A model generated the notes under the pieces. The model was not told the origin of the DNA, ran no database searches, and was given only the letters and a program-made list of their open reading frames with translations. A program made the translations under genes and the position numbers. 64,000 nt of DNA from Bradyrhizobium canariense (lineage in GTDB: Bacteria > Pseudomonadota > Alphaproteobacteria > Rhizobiales > Xanthobacteraceae), in assembly GCF_900105125.1 (NCBI RefSeq), contig NZ_LT629750.1:5111001-5175000 (forward strand), in the 5' to 3' direction. Below are positions 30,443-42,195 of this stretch, one piece after another. Numbering within the stretch: the stretch's first letter is position 1; the number at the start of each line of letters is the position of its first letter.

Positions 30443-33009
30443 GCACGATTTCCGAATCTGCGCCTCGCGGCCGCGGTAGCTCGCTTGCCTTGCGTTATGC
30501 CTTGCGCGAATTGCGCGGCGGCTTGCGCGGCTTTTACGTTTTCATCGCCTGCATCGCGCTCGGCGTGATGGCGATTGCCGGGGTCGGTTCGGTCGCAGCC
30601 AGCCTCGGCGAAGGACTGGCGCGCGAGGGCCGCACGCTGCTGGGCGGCGATGCGGCTTTTTCGCTGATCCAGCGTGAAGCCAAGCCCGATGAGGTGGCCT
30701 ATCTCCGTTCGCGCGGGCAGGTATCCGTTGCGGCGACGGTGCGGGTCATGGCGCGCGCCAGTGGCGGCCAGCTCGCCTTGGTCGAACTGAAGGCGGTGGA
30801 CGGCAGCTACCCGATGCTGGGCGAACTCACGCTCGATCCAGAAATGCCGGTGACGGACCTGCTGGCCGAGCGTGACGGCGCGTTCGGCGCGGCCGTCGAT
30901 TCAACCCTGCTGGCGCGGCTGGACCTGAAGATCGGCGACCGCGTCACCATCGGCAACGCGACATTCCAGATGCGCAGCGTGGTCGACGCCGAGCCCGATA
31001 AGCTTGCCGGCGGCCTCGGCTTCGGGCCGCGATTCCTGGTCAGCGAAGCCGCCCTGCGCGCCACCGGTCTGTTGCAGCCGGGCAGCCTGGTGCGCTGGAT
31101 TTACCGGGTCAAACTGCCCGATAACGTGGCTGGTGATGCCGGCGTGACGGCGCTGATCGACAATGTCAGGGCGGCATTGCCGCAAGCGGGCTGGGAAATC
31201 CGCTCCCGCAGCAACGCCTCGCCGCAGCTCGAGCGCACCATCAGCCGGTTTACCCAGTTTCTGACCCTGGTTGGCCTGGCAGCACTGCTGGTCGGCGGCG
31301 TTGGCGTCGCCAACGCGGTCAAAAGCCACATCGATCGCCGCCACGACGTCATCGCCGCCTTCAAGGCGCTCGGCGCCACCGGCCGCGACGTGTTCGCGAT
31401 TTACCTGACGCAGGTCACCGTGCTGGCCGTGATCGGCTCGGCGATCGGCCTCGCCGCCGGTGCGGCGCTGCCTTTCATCATCGTCGGCCTGTTCGGCAAG
31501 CTGCTGCCGCTGCCGGTGGTGCCGGCGCTGCATCCGGGCGAACTCCTGCTGTCGTTCGTCTACGGCCTGCTTACGGCGCTGGCCTTTGGACTATGGCCGC
31601 TCGGTCGCGTGCATGACGTGCCGGTGGCGGCGCTGTTTCGCGAGACGATCACCGGCGAAGGGCGCCGCCCGCGCTGGCGCTATCTCGCCTTGATGGCGGT
31701 TGTGATCGCGCTGTTGATCGCGGTCGCGATCGGGCTTGCCTACGACAAGCGGGTCGCGGCCGTGTTCGTTGCATCCTCGATCGTCGTATTTGCCGTGTTG
31801 CGCGGCATTGCCGCGATCCTGATGGCGCTGGCGCGGCGTTTGCCGAGAAGCCGCATCACCATGCTGCGGCTCGCGATCACCAATATCTACCGGCCCGGCG
31901 CATTGACGCCGTCGGTCGTAATGTCGCTCGGGCTGGGCCTGACGGTGCTGGTCACCATCACGCAGATCGACGGAAATCTGCGCCGGCAATTCATGGCCGC
32001 GCTGCCGGAGCGCGCGCCGTCGTTTTATTTTATCGACATTCCCACCAATGAGGCCGACCGCTTCAACGCATTCCTTAAACAGACCACGCCGCAATCGACC
32101 GTCGAGGATGTGCCGATGCTGCGCGGGCGCATCGTCTCGGCCCATGGCGTCAAGGCCGAAGACCTCAACGCCTCAGCCGATTCCGAATGGGTGCTGCAGA
32201 GCGACCGTGGCCTGACCTATACCGGCGAGATCCCGAAGGGTTCGAAAGTGGTCGAGGGCAAATGGTGGGACGCGGATTACAACGGGCCGCCGCTGGTCTC
32301 GATCGAGAAGAAGATCGCCGACGGCCTCGGGCTCAAGCTTGGCGACCCGATCGTGGTCAACGTGCTGGGCCGCGATATCGCCGCCACCATCGGCAACATG
32401 CGCACGGTCGACTGGCAGAGTCTCGGCATCAATTTTGTGCTGGTGTTCTCGCCCAACGCCTTCAAGGGCGCGCCGCATACCCATATCGCGACACTGACCG
32501 AGACGCCCCCCAACCCCGCCGGCGACGCGCAAATCGTCAAATCGGTGGCCGACGCCTTTCCGATGGTGACAAGCGTGCGGGTGCGCGAAGCGCTGGAAAC
32601 CATCGGCACGGTGGTAACCAACCTGGTGCTGGCGATCCGCGGCGCCAGCGCGGTGACGCTGATATCGGCGATTCTGGTGCTGGGCGGCGCGCTCGCCGCC
32701 GGCCATCGCCACCGGGTCTATGACGCCGTCATCCTCAAAACCCTGGGCGCGACCCGAGCGCGGCTGCTCGGCGCCTATGCGCTGGAATATCTGATGATCG
32801 GCTTTGCGACCGCCATTTTCGGCGTGATCGCGGGCTCCATTGCGGCCTGGCTGATCGTGACAAGGCTGATGACGCTCAGCTTTATCTGGCAGGCCGGCAG
32901 CGCCGCGGTCGTGGTGGCGGCAGCGCTGCTCGTCACGGTCGGATTGGGGCTGGCCGGCACATTGCTGGCGCTCAACCAGAAGCCGGCCACGGTGCTGCGG
33001 AATTTGTGA
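30439..33009 (+). CDS. ABC transporter permease with two FtsX domains (YbbP type)
   Basis: An 856-residue membrane protein. The start is ATG 30439, overlapping the ATPase stop by four bases. The N-terminal LALRYALRELRGGLRGFYVF leads into the first membrane helix; a large periplasmic domain follows, then an FtsX domain with three or four helices (about 270-410), two more central helices, a second periplasmic domain and a second FtsX domain at the C-terminus (about 720-850). The length and two-FtsX layout fit YbbP. The substrate is not known; the neighbour TesA suggests lipids or acyl compounds. Confidence 0.9.
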   Translation: MSTISESAPRGRGSSLALRYALRELRGGLRGFYVFIACIALGVMAIAGVGSVAASLGEGLAREGRTLLGGDAAFSLIQREAKPDEVAYLRSRGQVSVAATVRVMARASGGQLALVELKAVDGSYPMLGELTLDPEMPVTDLLAERDGAFGAAVDSTLLARLDLKIGDRVTIGNATFQMRSVVDAEPDKLAGGLGFGPRFLVSEAALRATGLLQPGSLVRWIYRVKLPDNVAGDAGVTALIDNVRAALPQAGWEIRSRSNASPQLERTISRFTQFLTLVGLAALLVGGVGVANAVKSHIDRRHDVIAAFKALGATGRDVFAIYLTQVTVLAVIGSAIGLAAGAALPFIIVGLFGKLLPLPVVPALHPGELLLSFVYGLLTALAFGLWPLGRVHDVPVAALFRETITGEGRRPRWRYLALMAVVIALLIAVAIGLAYDKRVAAVFVASSIVVFAVLRGIAAILMALARRLPRSRITMLRLAITNIYRPGALTPSVVMSLGLGLTVLVTITQIDGNLRRQFMAALPERAPSFYFIDIPTNEADRFNAFLKQTTPQSTVEDVPMLRGRIVSAHGVKAEDLNASADSEWVLQSDRGLTYTGEIPKGSKVVEGKWWDADYNGPPLVSIEKKIADGLGLKLGDPIVVNVLGRDIAATIGNMRTVDWQSLGINFVLVFSPNAFKGAPHTHIATLTETPPNPAGDAQIVKSVADAFPMVTSVRVREALETIGTVVTNLVLAIRGASAVTLISAILVLGGALAAGHRHRVYDAVILKTLGATRARLLGAYALEYLMIGFATAIFGVIAGSIAAWLIVTRLMTLSFIWQAGSAAVVVAAALLVTVGLGLAGTLLALNQKPATVLRNL

Positions 33010-33252
33010 CAATTTGAAGCGGCGCCTGCCCCAGGGTTAACGCGATTTAAGCTGGAAATTGCAGGCGGGGCGACATTCAGCCGCGCGTGGAAGCTTGCAG
33101 CGAATGTGTTAGTTTCCCACATACCAGCTTGGGTCAGACGCCAGTTTGATGACGAAAAAGTAATGTCAGCAAATGGTGGTATCTGGGATAGATTTCTAGC
33201 CGGCGCCGCAGAGCCCTTGCGCCCCGCCGGATCAACCAACGGGAATTCGACC

Positions 33253-34044
33253 ATGTCGGACCTAGACCGCAACTATGCCTCTCCTTTCGGCCGGGCCGCC
33301 GGGCGCACTGACGCCGCGACCGTCGACGCCGGTCTGCGCGCCTACATGCTGCGCATTTACAACTACATGAGCATTGGCCTGGCTATCACCGGCCTCGCCG
33401 CGCTCGGTGTCTATATGGCCGCGGTGACGACCGATCCGTCGGGCGCCGCCGCCAAGATCGGCAACGCGTTCCTGACGCCGTTCGGTTACGCGATGTTCGT
33501 GAGCCCCCTGAAGTGGCTGTTCATCCTGGCGCCGCTCGTCATGGTGTTCGTAATCTCGGCCGGCCTCAACCGGCTGCGGCCGGCGACCGCCCAGATGCTA
33601 TTCTGGGTATTCTCGGCGCTGATGGGTATTTCGCTGTCATCGATCTTCCTGGTGTACACCCACACCTCGATCGTGCGGGTGTTCTTCATCACCGCGGCAT
33701 CGTTCGGCGCGCTGAGCCTGTTCGGCTACACCACCAAGCGTGACATGACCGGCATGGGCTCGTTCCTGCTGATGGGCCTGTTCGGCATCATCATCGCGAG
33801 CCTGGTCAATCTGTTCATCGCCAGCTCGGCGCTGCAGTTCCTGGTGTCGGTGGTCGGCGTGCTGGTGTTCGCGGGCCTCACCGCCTGGGATACCCAGCGG
33901 CTGAAGAACGATTACATCTACGGTTATGCCTCGCAGGGCGGTGACGTGGCGGAGCGGGCGGCGATCTCGGGTGCGCTGTCGCTTTACCTGAACTTCATCA
34001 ACCTGTTCACGCTGCTGCTGCAGCTGCTCGGCCAGCGCGACTGA
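33253..34044 (+). CDS. Bax inhibitor-1/YccA family membrane protein
   Basis: A 263-residue protein. The start is ATG 33253 (MSDLDRNYASPFGRAAG), which gives the usual family N-terminus. Seven hydrophobic segments fill residues 45-258. The conserved C-terminal block GLTAWDTQRLKNDYIYG, with its Asp pair region, and the final LNFINLFTLLLQLLG are characteristic of UPF0005. Members act as calcium-leak channels or as modulators of FtsH in bacteria. It is a single gene ended by a clear terminator. Confidence 0.92.
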   Translation: MSDLDRNYASPFGRAAGRTDAATVDAGLRAYMLRIYNYMSIGLAITGLAALGVYMAAVTTDPSGAAAKIGNAFLTPFGYAMFVSPLKWLFILAPLVMVFVISAGLNRLRPATAQMLFWVFSALMGISLSSIFLVYTHTSIVRVFFITAASFGALSLFGYTTKRDMTGMGSFLLMGLFGIIIASLVNLFIASSALQFLVSVVGVLVFAGLTAWDTQRLKNDYIYGYASQGGDVAERAAISGALSLYLNFINLFTLLLQLLGQRD

Positions 34045-34084
34045 TCGCAAGGCTCATGTGAAGATAGAAGCCTCTGAAAAATAG

Positions 34085-34118
34085 AAGCCCCGGCCTGATC
34101 GCCGGGGCTTTTCTTTTG
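34085..34118 (+). terminator. Rho-independent terminator after the BI-1 family gene
   Basis: A 10-base perfect stem AAGCCCCGGC / GCCGGGGCTT with loop CTGATC, followed by TTCTTTT. Confidence 0.9.
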
Positions 34119-34143
34119 CGCGAAGCAAAAATAGTCTCGCCTG

Positions 34144-34695
34144 ATGTCCTCGCTTGAAATCCGGCCCGCCACCGAGGCCGACCTTCCCTTGATTACCGAG
34201 ATCTACGATCACGCGGTCCGTTACGGCACCGCGACATTCGAACTGATTCCGCCTGATCTGGCGGAGATGACGCGGCGCTTCGCCGCGCTCAGAGACGGCA
34301 GCTTTCCCTATTTCGCCGCCGCGCTCGAAGGCCGCGTGGTCGGATATGCCTATGCGGGCGCCTACCGGCCGCGGCCGGCCTATCGCTTCACGGTGGAGAA
34401 TTCGGTCTATCTGCAGCCCGCGATTCATCGCCGCGGCATCGGCCTGCAACTGCTGCAGCGGCTGATCAGTGAATGCGAGGCGCGTGGCTATCGGCAGATG
34501 ATCGCGGTGATCGGCGATTCCGCCAACGCCGGATCAATCGGCGTCCACACCAGGTGCGGATTCCAGATGATCGGAACGCACCCCCATGTCGGCCTTAAGT
34601 TCGGCCGCTGGCTGGACACCGTGATGATGCAGCGCGCGCTTGGCGACGGCGGCACCACGGTGCCGACGGATGGTCCGATAGAGATTTCGCGATAA
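34144..34695 (+). CDS. GNAT N-acetyltransferase (phosphinothricin acetyltransferase-like)
   Basis: A 183-residue acetyltransferase. The start MSSLEIRPATEADLPLITEIYDHAV is typical of the PAT/YncA subgroup, as is ENSVYLQPAIHRRGIGLQLL with the acetyl-CoA pyrophosphate loop (R-R-G-I-G) and the following NAGSIGVHTRCGFQMIG. The segment FGRWLDTVMMQ near the end is also family-like. Substrates in this family include methionine derivatives and phosphinothricin; which one applies here cannot be told. Confidence 0.88.
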   Translation: MSSLEIRPATEADLPLITEIYDHAVRYGTATFELIPPDLAEMTRRFAALRDGSFPYFAAALEGRVVGYAYAGAYRPRPAYRFTVENSVYLQPAIHRRGIGLQLLQRLISECEARGYRQMIAVIGDSANAGSIGVHTRCGFQMIGTHPHVGLKFGRWLDTVMMQRALGDGGTTVPTDGPIEISR

Positions 34696-34704
34696 TTTTT
34701 ATCG

Positions 34705-34807
34705 TCCTCATTCCGGGGCGACGTCGAATCCGGAATGACGCGCAGCAGGGTGCTCCCTGAACCCCTGGATTCCGGATCCAGCGCTGCGCGCTGGTCCGAA
34801 AATGACG
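34705..34807. repeat. Palindromic repeat, family C (TCATTCCGGGG type)
   Basis: Contains TCATTCCGGGGCG and the inverted TCCGGAATGACG, then ATTCCGGATCCAGCGCTGCGCGCTGG. Related elements are at 42823-42945 and 52554-52652. It fills the convergent gap between the acetyltransferase and DUF2794 genes. Confidence 0.8.
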
Positions 34808-34817
34808 GATGCTGCTG

Positions 34818-35189
34818 CTAAACCACCGCCAGCTTGCGGTCGATCACCAGCAGCACGCGATCGAGTTCATGGCCGCGGCGCAGGATCAGGCCGGTCGCCG
34901 AGATCACGCTGTACATGCCCTGCTTGCGCGCGAGCCGCGGATCTTTTTCGATGCGGTAGATCGGGACTTCGGAGGCGCGGCGAAACACCGAGAACACCGC
35001 GCGATCCCGCAGGAAATCGATGGCGTAGTCACGCCACTCGCCGTCGGTGACCATGCGTCCATATAAATTCAGAATTCGATTGAGTTCGAGACGATTGAAC
35101 GTCACGCGATTCGGTACTGCACCCGCAGCGGCATTGCGCGCCGCCGCGCGATTCTCGCTTGGCTCGGCATCCTCCGAAATCGAGGTCAT
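34818..35189 (-). CDS. DUF2794 family protein
   Basis: A 123-residue protein. The start is ATG 35189 (MTSISEDAEPSENRAA). The region NRVTFNRLELNRILNLYGR, DGEWRDYAIDFLRDRAVFSVFRR, and YRIEKDPRLARKQGMYSVIS is the DUF2794 signature, a family confined mostly to alphaproteobacteria. No signal peptide or membrane segment is seen. Its function is unknown. Confidence 0.88.
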   Translation of the reverse strand: MTSISEDAEPSENRAAARNAAAGAVPNRVTFNRLELNRILNLYGRMVTDGEWRDYAIDFLRDRAVFSVFRRASEVPIYRIEKDPRLARKQGMYSVISATGLILRRGHELDRVLLVIDRKLAVV

Positions 35190-35315
35190 GCGGCATCTCC
35201 TGTCATCCCTTCGACATGATTGCGCTGACGGCCCGCCTCTGCAAGAGGTCCGTATCGGGCGCGGCAAGATTCACGTGCAATTTGATGTCCTTGGGGTGGG
35301 AAATATACCGTCACG

Positions 35316-35520
35316 GGATCGTTAGAAGAATCATAATACCGCCCAACTTCCGCCAATCGACCGCCCCGCTGGACTGCGAGAAGTTAACCCTGCGTTGGCC
35401 CGGTCCTTTCGATTCCGGATTCCTCAGCCCCCAGCCCCCCGGGGTCGTCGGGATCGGGCCTGTTCGCAGGATAGTTTATCCCCACACTGGGCCAACGAAA
35501 GTTGGTCCTTTTTCTTTTTT
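35316..35520 (+). ncRNA. Candidate small RNA ending in a strong intrinsic terminator
   Basis: Evidence is structural only. A possible promoter TTGATG (35282) - 16 bases - TATACC (35304) is followed about 180 bases later by an 8-base stem with a GAAA tetraloop and a T-rich tract (35489-35520). The bases GGGCCAACG (35489-35497) that form the terminator's left arm also pair perfectly with CGTTGGCCC at 35393-35401, so two exclusive folds exist. The RNA size resembles 6S RNA or a trans-acting sRNA, but I recognise no family. The 5' end is uncertain. Confidence 0.35.
35489..35520 (+). terminator. Orphan Rho-independent terminator
   Basis: GGGCCAAC-GAAA-GTTGGTCC (one G-T wobble) followed by TTTTTCTTTTTT. 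Both flanking protein genes are on the opposite strand. Confidence 0.85.
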
Positions 35521-35754
35521 GGGTATCGGCGCTTTTGGCTAGAGGCTTGACGCGCCGCCATTGCGATGTGCGATTGCACCCTGGCTGTGTGACCCGGACT
35601 CGGGCGTATCTGACAGCATCCTTGTCCCAAGTCGGCAACAGCCGGCGCGGATGCGCAAGGCCCCGAATCAAATACTCGAGGTCACGAATTCCGGCCTCGC
35701 TTGCTATACGCGCGATCCGGAATGAGGAGGGATGGAATTTAGGTGAAGTGAAAT

Positions 35755-36516
35755 TTAGTGGAGCGACGTGTAGGCCGCCCCTAGCATTGGGCCGGGCCTG
35801 TCGCGATTGCCGTCCTGGACATAAACCGCCGCGGCATCGACTCCCTCACGGGAAATATTTTCCAGCGGCACACTCCAGCTCCCGGGACTGCCGTTCCAGT
35901 CGCCGACCTTCAGAATATTACGCACCACATTGTGGTAGGTAATTTCACGGCCTCTGTTCTCACCACGTCCGATTGAAATCGGCACTGCCTTCGAGACAGA
36001 ACATATCCATACTTCGCCATGCGTTACCGCAGGATCTTTGCTGGCGGCGACAGAAACATTGATTTGCTTTCCGGTCACCGCCATCGAAACCGGCACCGAC
36101 ATCACACCTTCGGCCTTTTCGGTATCGCTGATAGCACCTTCAATGCCGGCACGATCGCTCCCGATCACATGCACTGATCCGTTGATCACGGCTTGCGGCG
36201 TATAGACGTCGCGATCGCCGCGCATATGGGAATAGGCTTTCTGCCGCGCACTGAAGCGCGAGTCCGCCAGCGTATCTTTCCAGCCCAGATAATCCCAATA
36301 GTCGATCGGCATGCTCAGCGCGATAATCGAAGGATCCTTGGCAAGCTCGCCGATAACCCTGTCAGCGGGCGGACACGACGAACAACCCTGCGACGTGAAC
36401 AACTCCACCACCGCGCGCGGATCGGCGTGAGCCGGGCGAACGATCGCAACAACCGCGAAGATGCCAAGCGCACCTGACCATCGCGAAATGGAGTTGTAAG
36501 CCGTTATCGTTGTCAT
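35755..36516 (-). CDS. DUF1223 thioredoxin-like exported protein
   Basis: A 253-residue protein with an N-terminal signal peptide ending around RPAHADP (about residue 32). The segment VELFTSQGCSSCPPADRV carries a CxxC motif as in thioredoxin-like folds, followed by the family blocks DYWDYLGWKDTLADSRFSAR and YTPQAVINGSVHVIGSD. This matches DUF1223. A redox role in the periplasm is a fair inference from the CSSC motif but not proven for the family. Confidence 0.9.
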   Translation of the reverse strand: MTTITAYNSISRWSGALGIFAVVAIVRPAHADPRAVVELFTSQGCSSCPPADRVIGELAKDPSIIALSMPIDYWDYLGWKDTLADSRFSARQKAYSHMRGDRDVYTPQAVINGSVHVIGSDRAGIEGAISDTEKAEGVMSVPVSMAVTGKQINVSVAASKDPAVTHGEVWICSVSKAVPISIGRGENRGREITYHNVVRNILKVGDWNGSPGSWSVPLENISREGVDAAAVYVQDGNRDRPGPMLGAAYTSLH

Positions 36517-36599
36517 GATGGAAACCGGGAAGTGCCCACACCGTTATCGTTAACTATCTGAACTGCGGTACCGTGTTCGGACCGGTCTTCTAACGCCAG

Positions 36600-36625
36600 A
36601 AGGCGGCCTCTTCATAGGCCGCCTT
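36600..36625. other. Stem-loop downstream of acnA without a T tract
   Basis: AAGGCGGCC-N8-GGCCGCCTT is a perfect 9-base stem between the acnA stop and the DUF1223 start. Neither strand shows a T run after it, so it could be a factor-independent 3' end or a processing signal rather than a full intrinsic terminator. Confidence 0.5.
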
Positions 36626-36672
36626 CCCTTCACCCGCTACTCACTTCGCAGTGAGGCACATCACAATCCACA

Positions 36673-39393
<2,721 letters not shown>

Positions 39394-39554
39394 GTGAGGC
39401 AATCCCAGTTTCTTCGTTGTACCCGGCAAGGGTATCAAAACACCGTCAGCGAGGCGAGCCTGATGGCTTGCGGTGCCGGATCATGTGCGGCATCAAGTTC
39501 CGGCTTATAGAACCTTATTAGAATCTTTCCAGTGGCGCCGCCACACCGGGAAGC

Positions 39555-39595
39555 GTGCCGCAGCAGTGCACCACCCAAAAATTCTGCTGCGGTAC
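39555..39595 (+). promoter_or_regulatory. Stem-loop in the ccmA leader
   Basis: GTGCCGCAGCAG and CTGCTGCGGTAC form a 12-base stem with one G-T pair and a 17-base loop, ending about 34 bases before the ccmA start codon. It could act in the message leader or as a DNA operator. Confidence 0.35.
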
Positions 39596-39628
39596 CGATA
39601 GTTTCCTTAAGGGCTGTGAAAGGGCAAA

Positions 39629-40276
39629 ATGCGGCTCCTGGGACGCGGCGTCAGGTGTGTGCGAGGCGGCCGGGAAGTGCTTTCCGGCCTCGATTTTGAG
39701 GCCTCCTCGGGCGAGGTGCTGGCCGTCACCGGCCCCAACGGATCCGGCAAAACCTCGCTACTGCGAATCATTGCCGGCCTGCTTGCCCTGGCCGGCGGGT
39801 CTGTCGAGCTGGAGGGCGGCGGGGACGAACTGACCTTGCCCGATCAGGCCCATTATCTCGGCCATCGCGACGCAATGAAACCTGCCTTGAGCGTGCATGA
39901 GAACCTGTCGTTCTGGCGGGATTTTCTCGGTGGCGAGGCGGTTGATGCGAAGAAGAACCTCGTTAACGACAGCCTTGTTAGCGAAAGCCTTATTAACGAC
40001 AGCCTTGCCGCGGTCGGGCTCGATCATGCCGCACACCTGCCGGCGGCCTATTTGTCGGCCGGACAGCGGCGACGGCTCTCGATCGCACGGCTGCTGGTGA
40101 CACGGCGGCCGGTCTGGCTGCTGGACGAACCGACCTCGGCGCTCGATGCCGCCGGACAGGCGTTGTTCGTGCGCCTGATGAGCGAGCACCTGGCGCGCGG
40201 CGGGCTGATCATCGCAGCGACCCACGCACCGCTCGGAATCGAATCGAGGGAATTGCGGATCGGGGAGACGTCGTGA
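39629..40276 (+). CDS. ccmA: Heme exporter ATP-binding protein CcmA
   Basis: A 215-residue ABC ATPase of the cytochrome c maturation system. Walker [18 protein letters not shown] lies at about residues 32-48, the signature is [15 protein letters not shown] and Walker B is [11 protein letters not shown]. With CcmB it releases holo-CcmE from CcmC. Between the Q-loop and the signature there is an imperfect internal repeat ([19 protein letters not shown]) not usual for the family. It is the first gene of ccmABCDG. Confidence 0.95.
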   Translation: MRLLGRGVRCVRGGREVLSGLDFEASSGEVLAVTGPNGSGKTSLLRIIAGLLALAGGSVELEGGGDELTLPDQAHYLGHRDAMKPALSVHENLSFWRDFLGGEAVDAKKNLVNDSLVSESLINDSLAAVGLDHAAHLPAAYLSAGQRRRLSIARLLVTRRPVWLLDEPTSALDAAGQALFVRLMSEHLARGGLIIAATHAPLGIESRELRIGETS

Positions 40277-40310
40277 CTCTAAGAGGTGATCCACCAATCG
40301 GCGCAGGCCT

Positions 40311-40484
40311 CTCCGTTCCCTCCCCCCTTGCGGGGGAGGGTCAGGGAGGGCAGTGCCGCACGGCATGCTGCTTCGATTTGAACGAAGATGACGCGCATTC
40401 ACTCCTGTCGATCCAGCACTTCTGTCGAGCACCTTTTCCGGGGCTACCTCCCTCCCCGACCCTCCCCCACAAGGGGGGAGCGAG
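40311..40484. repeat. Palindromic repeat, family A variant, between ccmA and ccmB
   Basis: Hairpins CCCCCCTTGCGGGGGAGGG and CCCTCCCCCACAAGGGGGGAG face each other about 100 bases apart, with CCTCCCTCCCCGA and its counterpart GGGAGGGCAG. It splits two genes that are normally adjacent or overlapping. Confidence 0.75.
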
Positions 40485-40538
40485 CAATTTGTGCTCGCGG
40501 CAAGATCAGAACGTCCTGAGCACGTCGCGGGGCCTTGC

Positions 40539-41207
40539 ATGACCGCCCTCGCCGCGCTGGTTCGACGGGACATCAGGATCGCGCTGCGGGTCGGCGGTGG
40601 CGCGCTGATCGGCGTGCTGTTCTTTCTCACTGTAGTTGTGCTGATGCCGTTCGCGATCGGACCGGACCTCGCGCTGCTGACGCGGCTTGGTCCGGCGATC
40701 CTCTGGCTCGGCGCGCTGCTCGCAAGCCTGCTCACCCTTGACCGGCTGTTCATGGCCGATCAAGAGGACGGCTCGCTCGACCTGATCCTGATGAGCCGGA
40801 CGCCGCTGGAACTGACCTGCGCCACCAAGGCGCTGGCGCATTGGCTCGCCGCCGGCCTGCCGCTGATCGTGGCCACGCCGGTGCTGGGACTGCTGTTGAA
40901 TCTCGATGTCGCGTCGACATCGGCGGTCGCGCTGACGCTGCTGGTCGGCACACCGGCGCTGACCTTTACCGGCATGATCGGCGCAGCACTTGCCGTCACC
41001 TTGCATCGCGGCGGTTTGTTGCTGGCGGTGCTGGTGCTGCCGCTGTCGATCCCGGTGCTGATTTTCGGCGTCGCGGCGTCGGAGGCCGCGATATCGGGTC
41101 CGCTGTCATTCGGAACCCCGTTTTCGATCCTGTGCGCGCTCTCGCTTGTCAGTTTTGTGATCGGGCCATTTGCCGCAGCGGCAAGCCTGCGGCAGGGGCT
41201 GGATTGA
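40539..41207 (+). CDS. ccmB: Heme exporter protein CcmB
   Basis: A 222-residue membrane protein with six hydrophobic segments. The start is ATG 40539 (MTALAALVRRDIRIALRVGG). The segments DRLFMADQEDGSLDLILMS and LSIPVLIFGV are typical of CcmB. It is the membrane partner of CcmA. The 262-base gap to ccmA is filled by a palindromic repeat. Confidence 0.95.
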   Translation: MTALAALVRRDIRIALRVGGGALIGVLFFLTVVVLMPFAIGPDLALLTRLGPAILWLGALLASLLTLDRLFMADQEDGSLDLILMSRTPLELTCATKALAHWLAAGLPLIVATPVLGLLLNLDVASTSAVALTLLVGTPALTFTGMIGAALAVTLHRGGLLLAVLVLPLSIPVLIFGVAASEAAISGPLSFGTPFSILCALSLVSFVIGPFAAAASLRQGLD

Positions 41208-41279
41208 TATGGCCCGATCAAGCGGAATTGCGCCATCCGCCCGATTGCCTGTAACGGCTGCGACGACTATCAGAGGCCC

Positions 41280-42011
41280 ATGACGCTGATCGACCTCGCC
41301 AATCCGACCAGGTTCCTGTCACTGACCGCGCGCATCCTGCCGTGGCTTGCGGCGGTGACCGCGATCCTGCTGCTGGTCGGGCTCTATCAGTCCGCGATGG
41401 CGCCCGACGATTATCAGCAGGGCGCCACCGTGAAGATCATGTTCATTCACGTTCCCAACGCGTGGCTGTCGATGTTCGTCTGGGGCGTGATGAGCGTCGC
41501 TGCGCTGGGCACTTTGGTGTGGCGGCATCCGCTGGCTGATGTCGCCGCCAAGGCTGCCGCCCCGATCGGAGCGGCCTTCACGTTTCTCGCGCTGGTGACG
41601 GGTTCGCTGTGGGGGCGGCCGATGTGGGGCACCTATTGGGAATGGGATGCGCGCCTCACCTCGGTGTTGATCCTGTTCCTGATGTATCTCGGCCTGATCG
41701 CGCTGTGGCGCGCGGTGGAAGATCCTTCCCGCGCCGCGCGTGCCGCAGCGGTGCTGACGCTCGTTGGCGCGATCAACCTGCCGATCATCAAATTCTCGGT
41801 CGATTGGTGGAACACGCTGCATCAGCCGGCATCGGTGTTCCGGATGGGTGGGCCGACGCTCGACCGCGCCTTCCTGATTCCGCTGCTGGTGATGGCGCTG
41901 GCGTTTTCGCTGCTGTTCATCACGCTGCATCTCGCCGCGATGCGCAACGAGATCCTGCGCCGCCGGGTGCGTGCCCTGCAGATGATGCAGGCCACCCAAC
42001 GTGCGGCCTGA
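41280..42011 (+). CDS. ccmC: Heme-handling protein CcmC
   Basis: A 243-residue, six-helix membrane protein that loads heme onto CcmE. The WWD-type motif is seen as [18 protein letters not shown] (about residues 113-130), and heme-ligand His residues lie in the periplasmic loops (FIHVPNAW and [10 protein letters not shown]). Complete and typical. Confidence 0.96.
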   Translation: MTLIDLANPTRFLSLTARILPWLAAVTAILLLVGLYQSAMAPDDYQQGATVKIMFIHVPNAWLSMFVWGVMSVAALGTLVWRHPLADVAAKAAAPIGAAFTFLALVTGSLWGRPMWGTYWEWDARLTSVLILFLMYLGLIALWRAVEDPSRAARAAAVLTLVGAINLPIIKFSVDWWNTLHQPASVFRMGGPTLDRAFLIPLLVMALAFSLLFITLHLAAMRNEILRRRVRALQMMQATQRAA

Positions 42012-42015
42012 GCCG

Positions 42016-42195
42016 ATGTCGCTTGGCCCCTACGCGTCGTTTATCGTGACGTCCTATCTGCTGGTCGCAGCCGTGGTGCTATTTCTGATTGTCTGGATCG
42101 CCCTCGATTATCAACGGCAGCAACAACGTCTTCGCGAACTCGAGGCAAGCGGCGTCAGCAGGCGCTCCGGGCGCAGTGCGATGGATACAAGATGA
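42016..42195 (+). CDS. ccmD: Heme exporter protein CcmD
   Basis: A 59-residue single-helix protein, [20 protein letters not shown] with a basic cytoplasmic tail ([16 protein letters not shown]). The start is ATG 42016, four bases after the ccmC stop. It assists release of holo-CcmE. Its stop overlaps the ccmG start as ATGA. Confidence 0.9.
   Translation: MSLGPYASFIVTSYLLVAAVVLFLIVWIALDYQRQQQRLRELEASGVSRRSGRSAMDTR

Larger units (their letters stand above)
35190..35754. other. Intergenic region, 565 bases, with a candidate small RNA
   Basis: No convincing gene on either strand. On the plus strand there is a strong terminator at 35489-35520 with no gene upstream that could use it (the flanking genes are both on the minus strand), hence the candidate RNA below. 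The part from 35521 to 35754 holds repeat-like fragments, including the 15-base word GATGTGCGATTGCAC (35565-35579), which recurs at 42858-42872. Confidence 0.6.

Noticed and set aside
33032..33050. Possible second CtrA box (TTAACGCGATTTAA) after the YbbP-type gene
   Set aside because: The spacer between TTAA half-sites is 6, not 7, bases.
35384..35671. 95-codon minus-strand frame in the 35-kb gap
   Set aside because: Arg/Pro-rich, no ribosome-binding site, and it crosses the plus-strand terminator; more likely non-coding.
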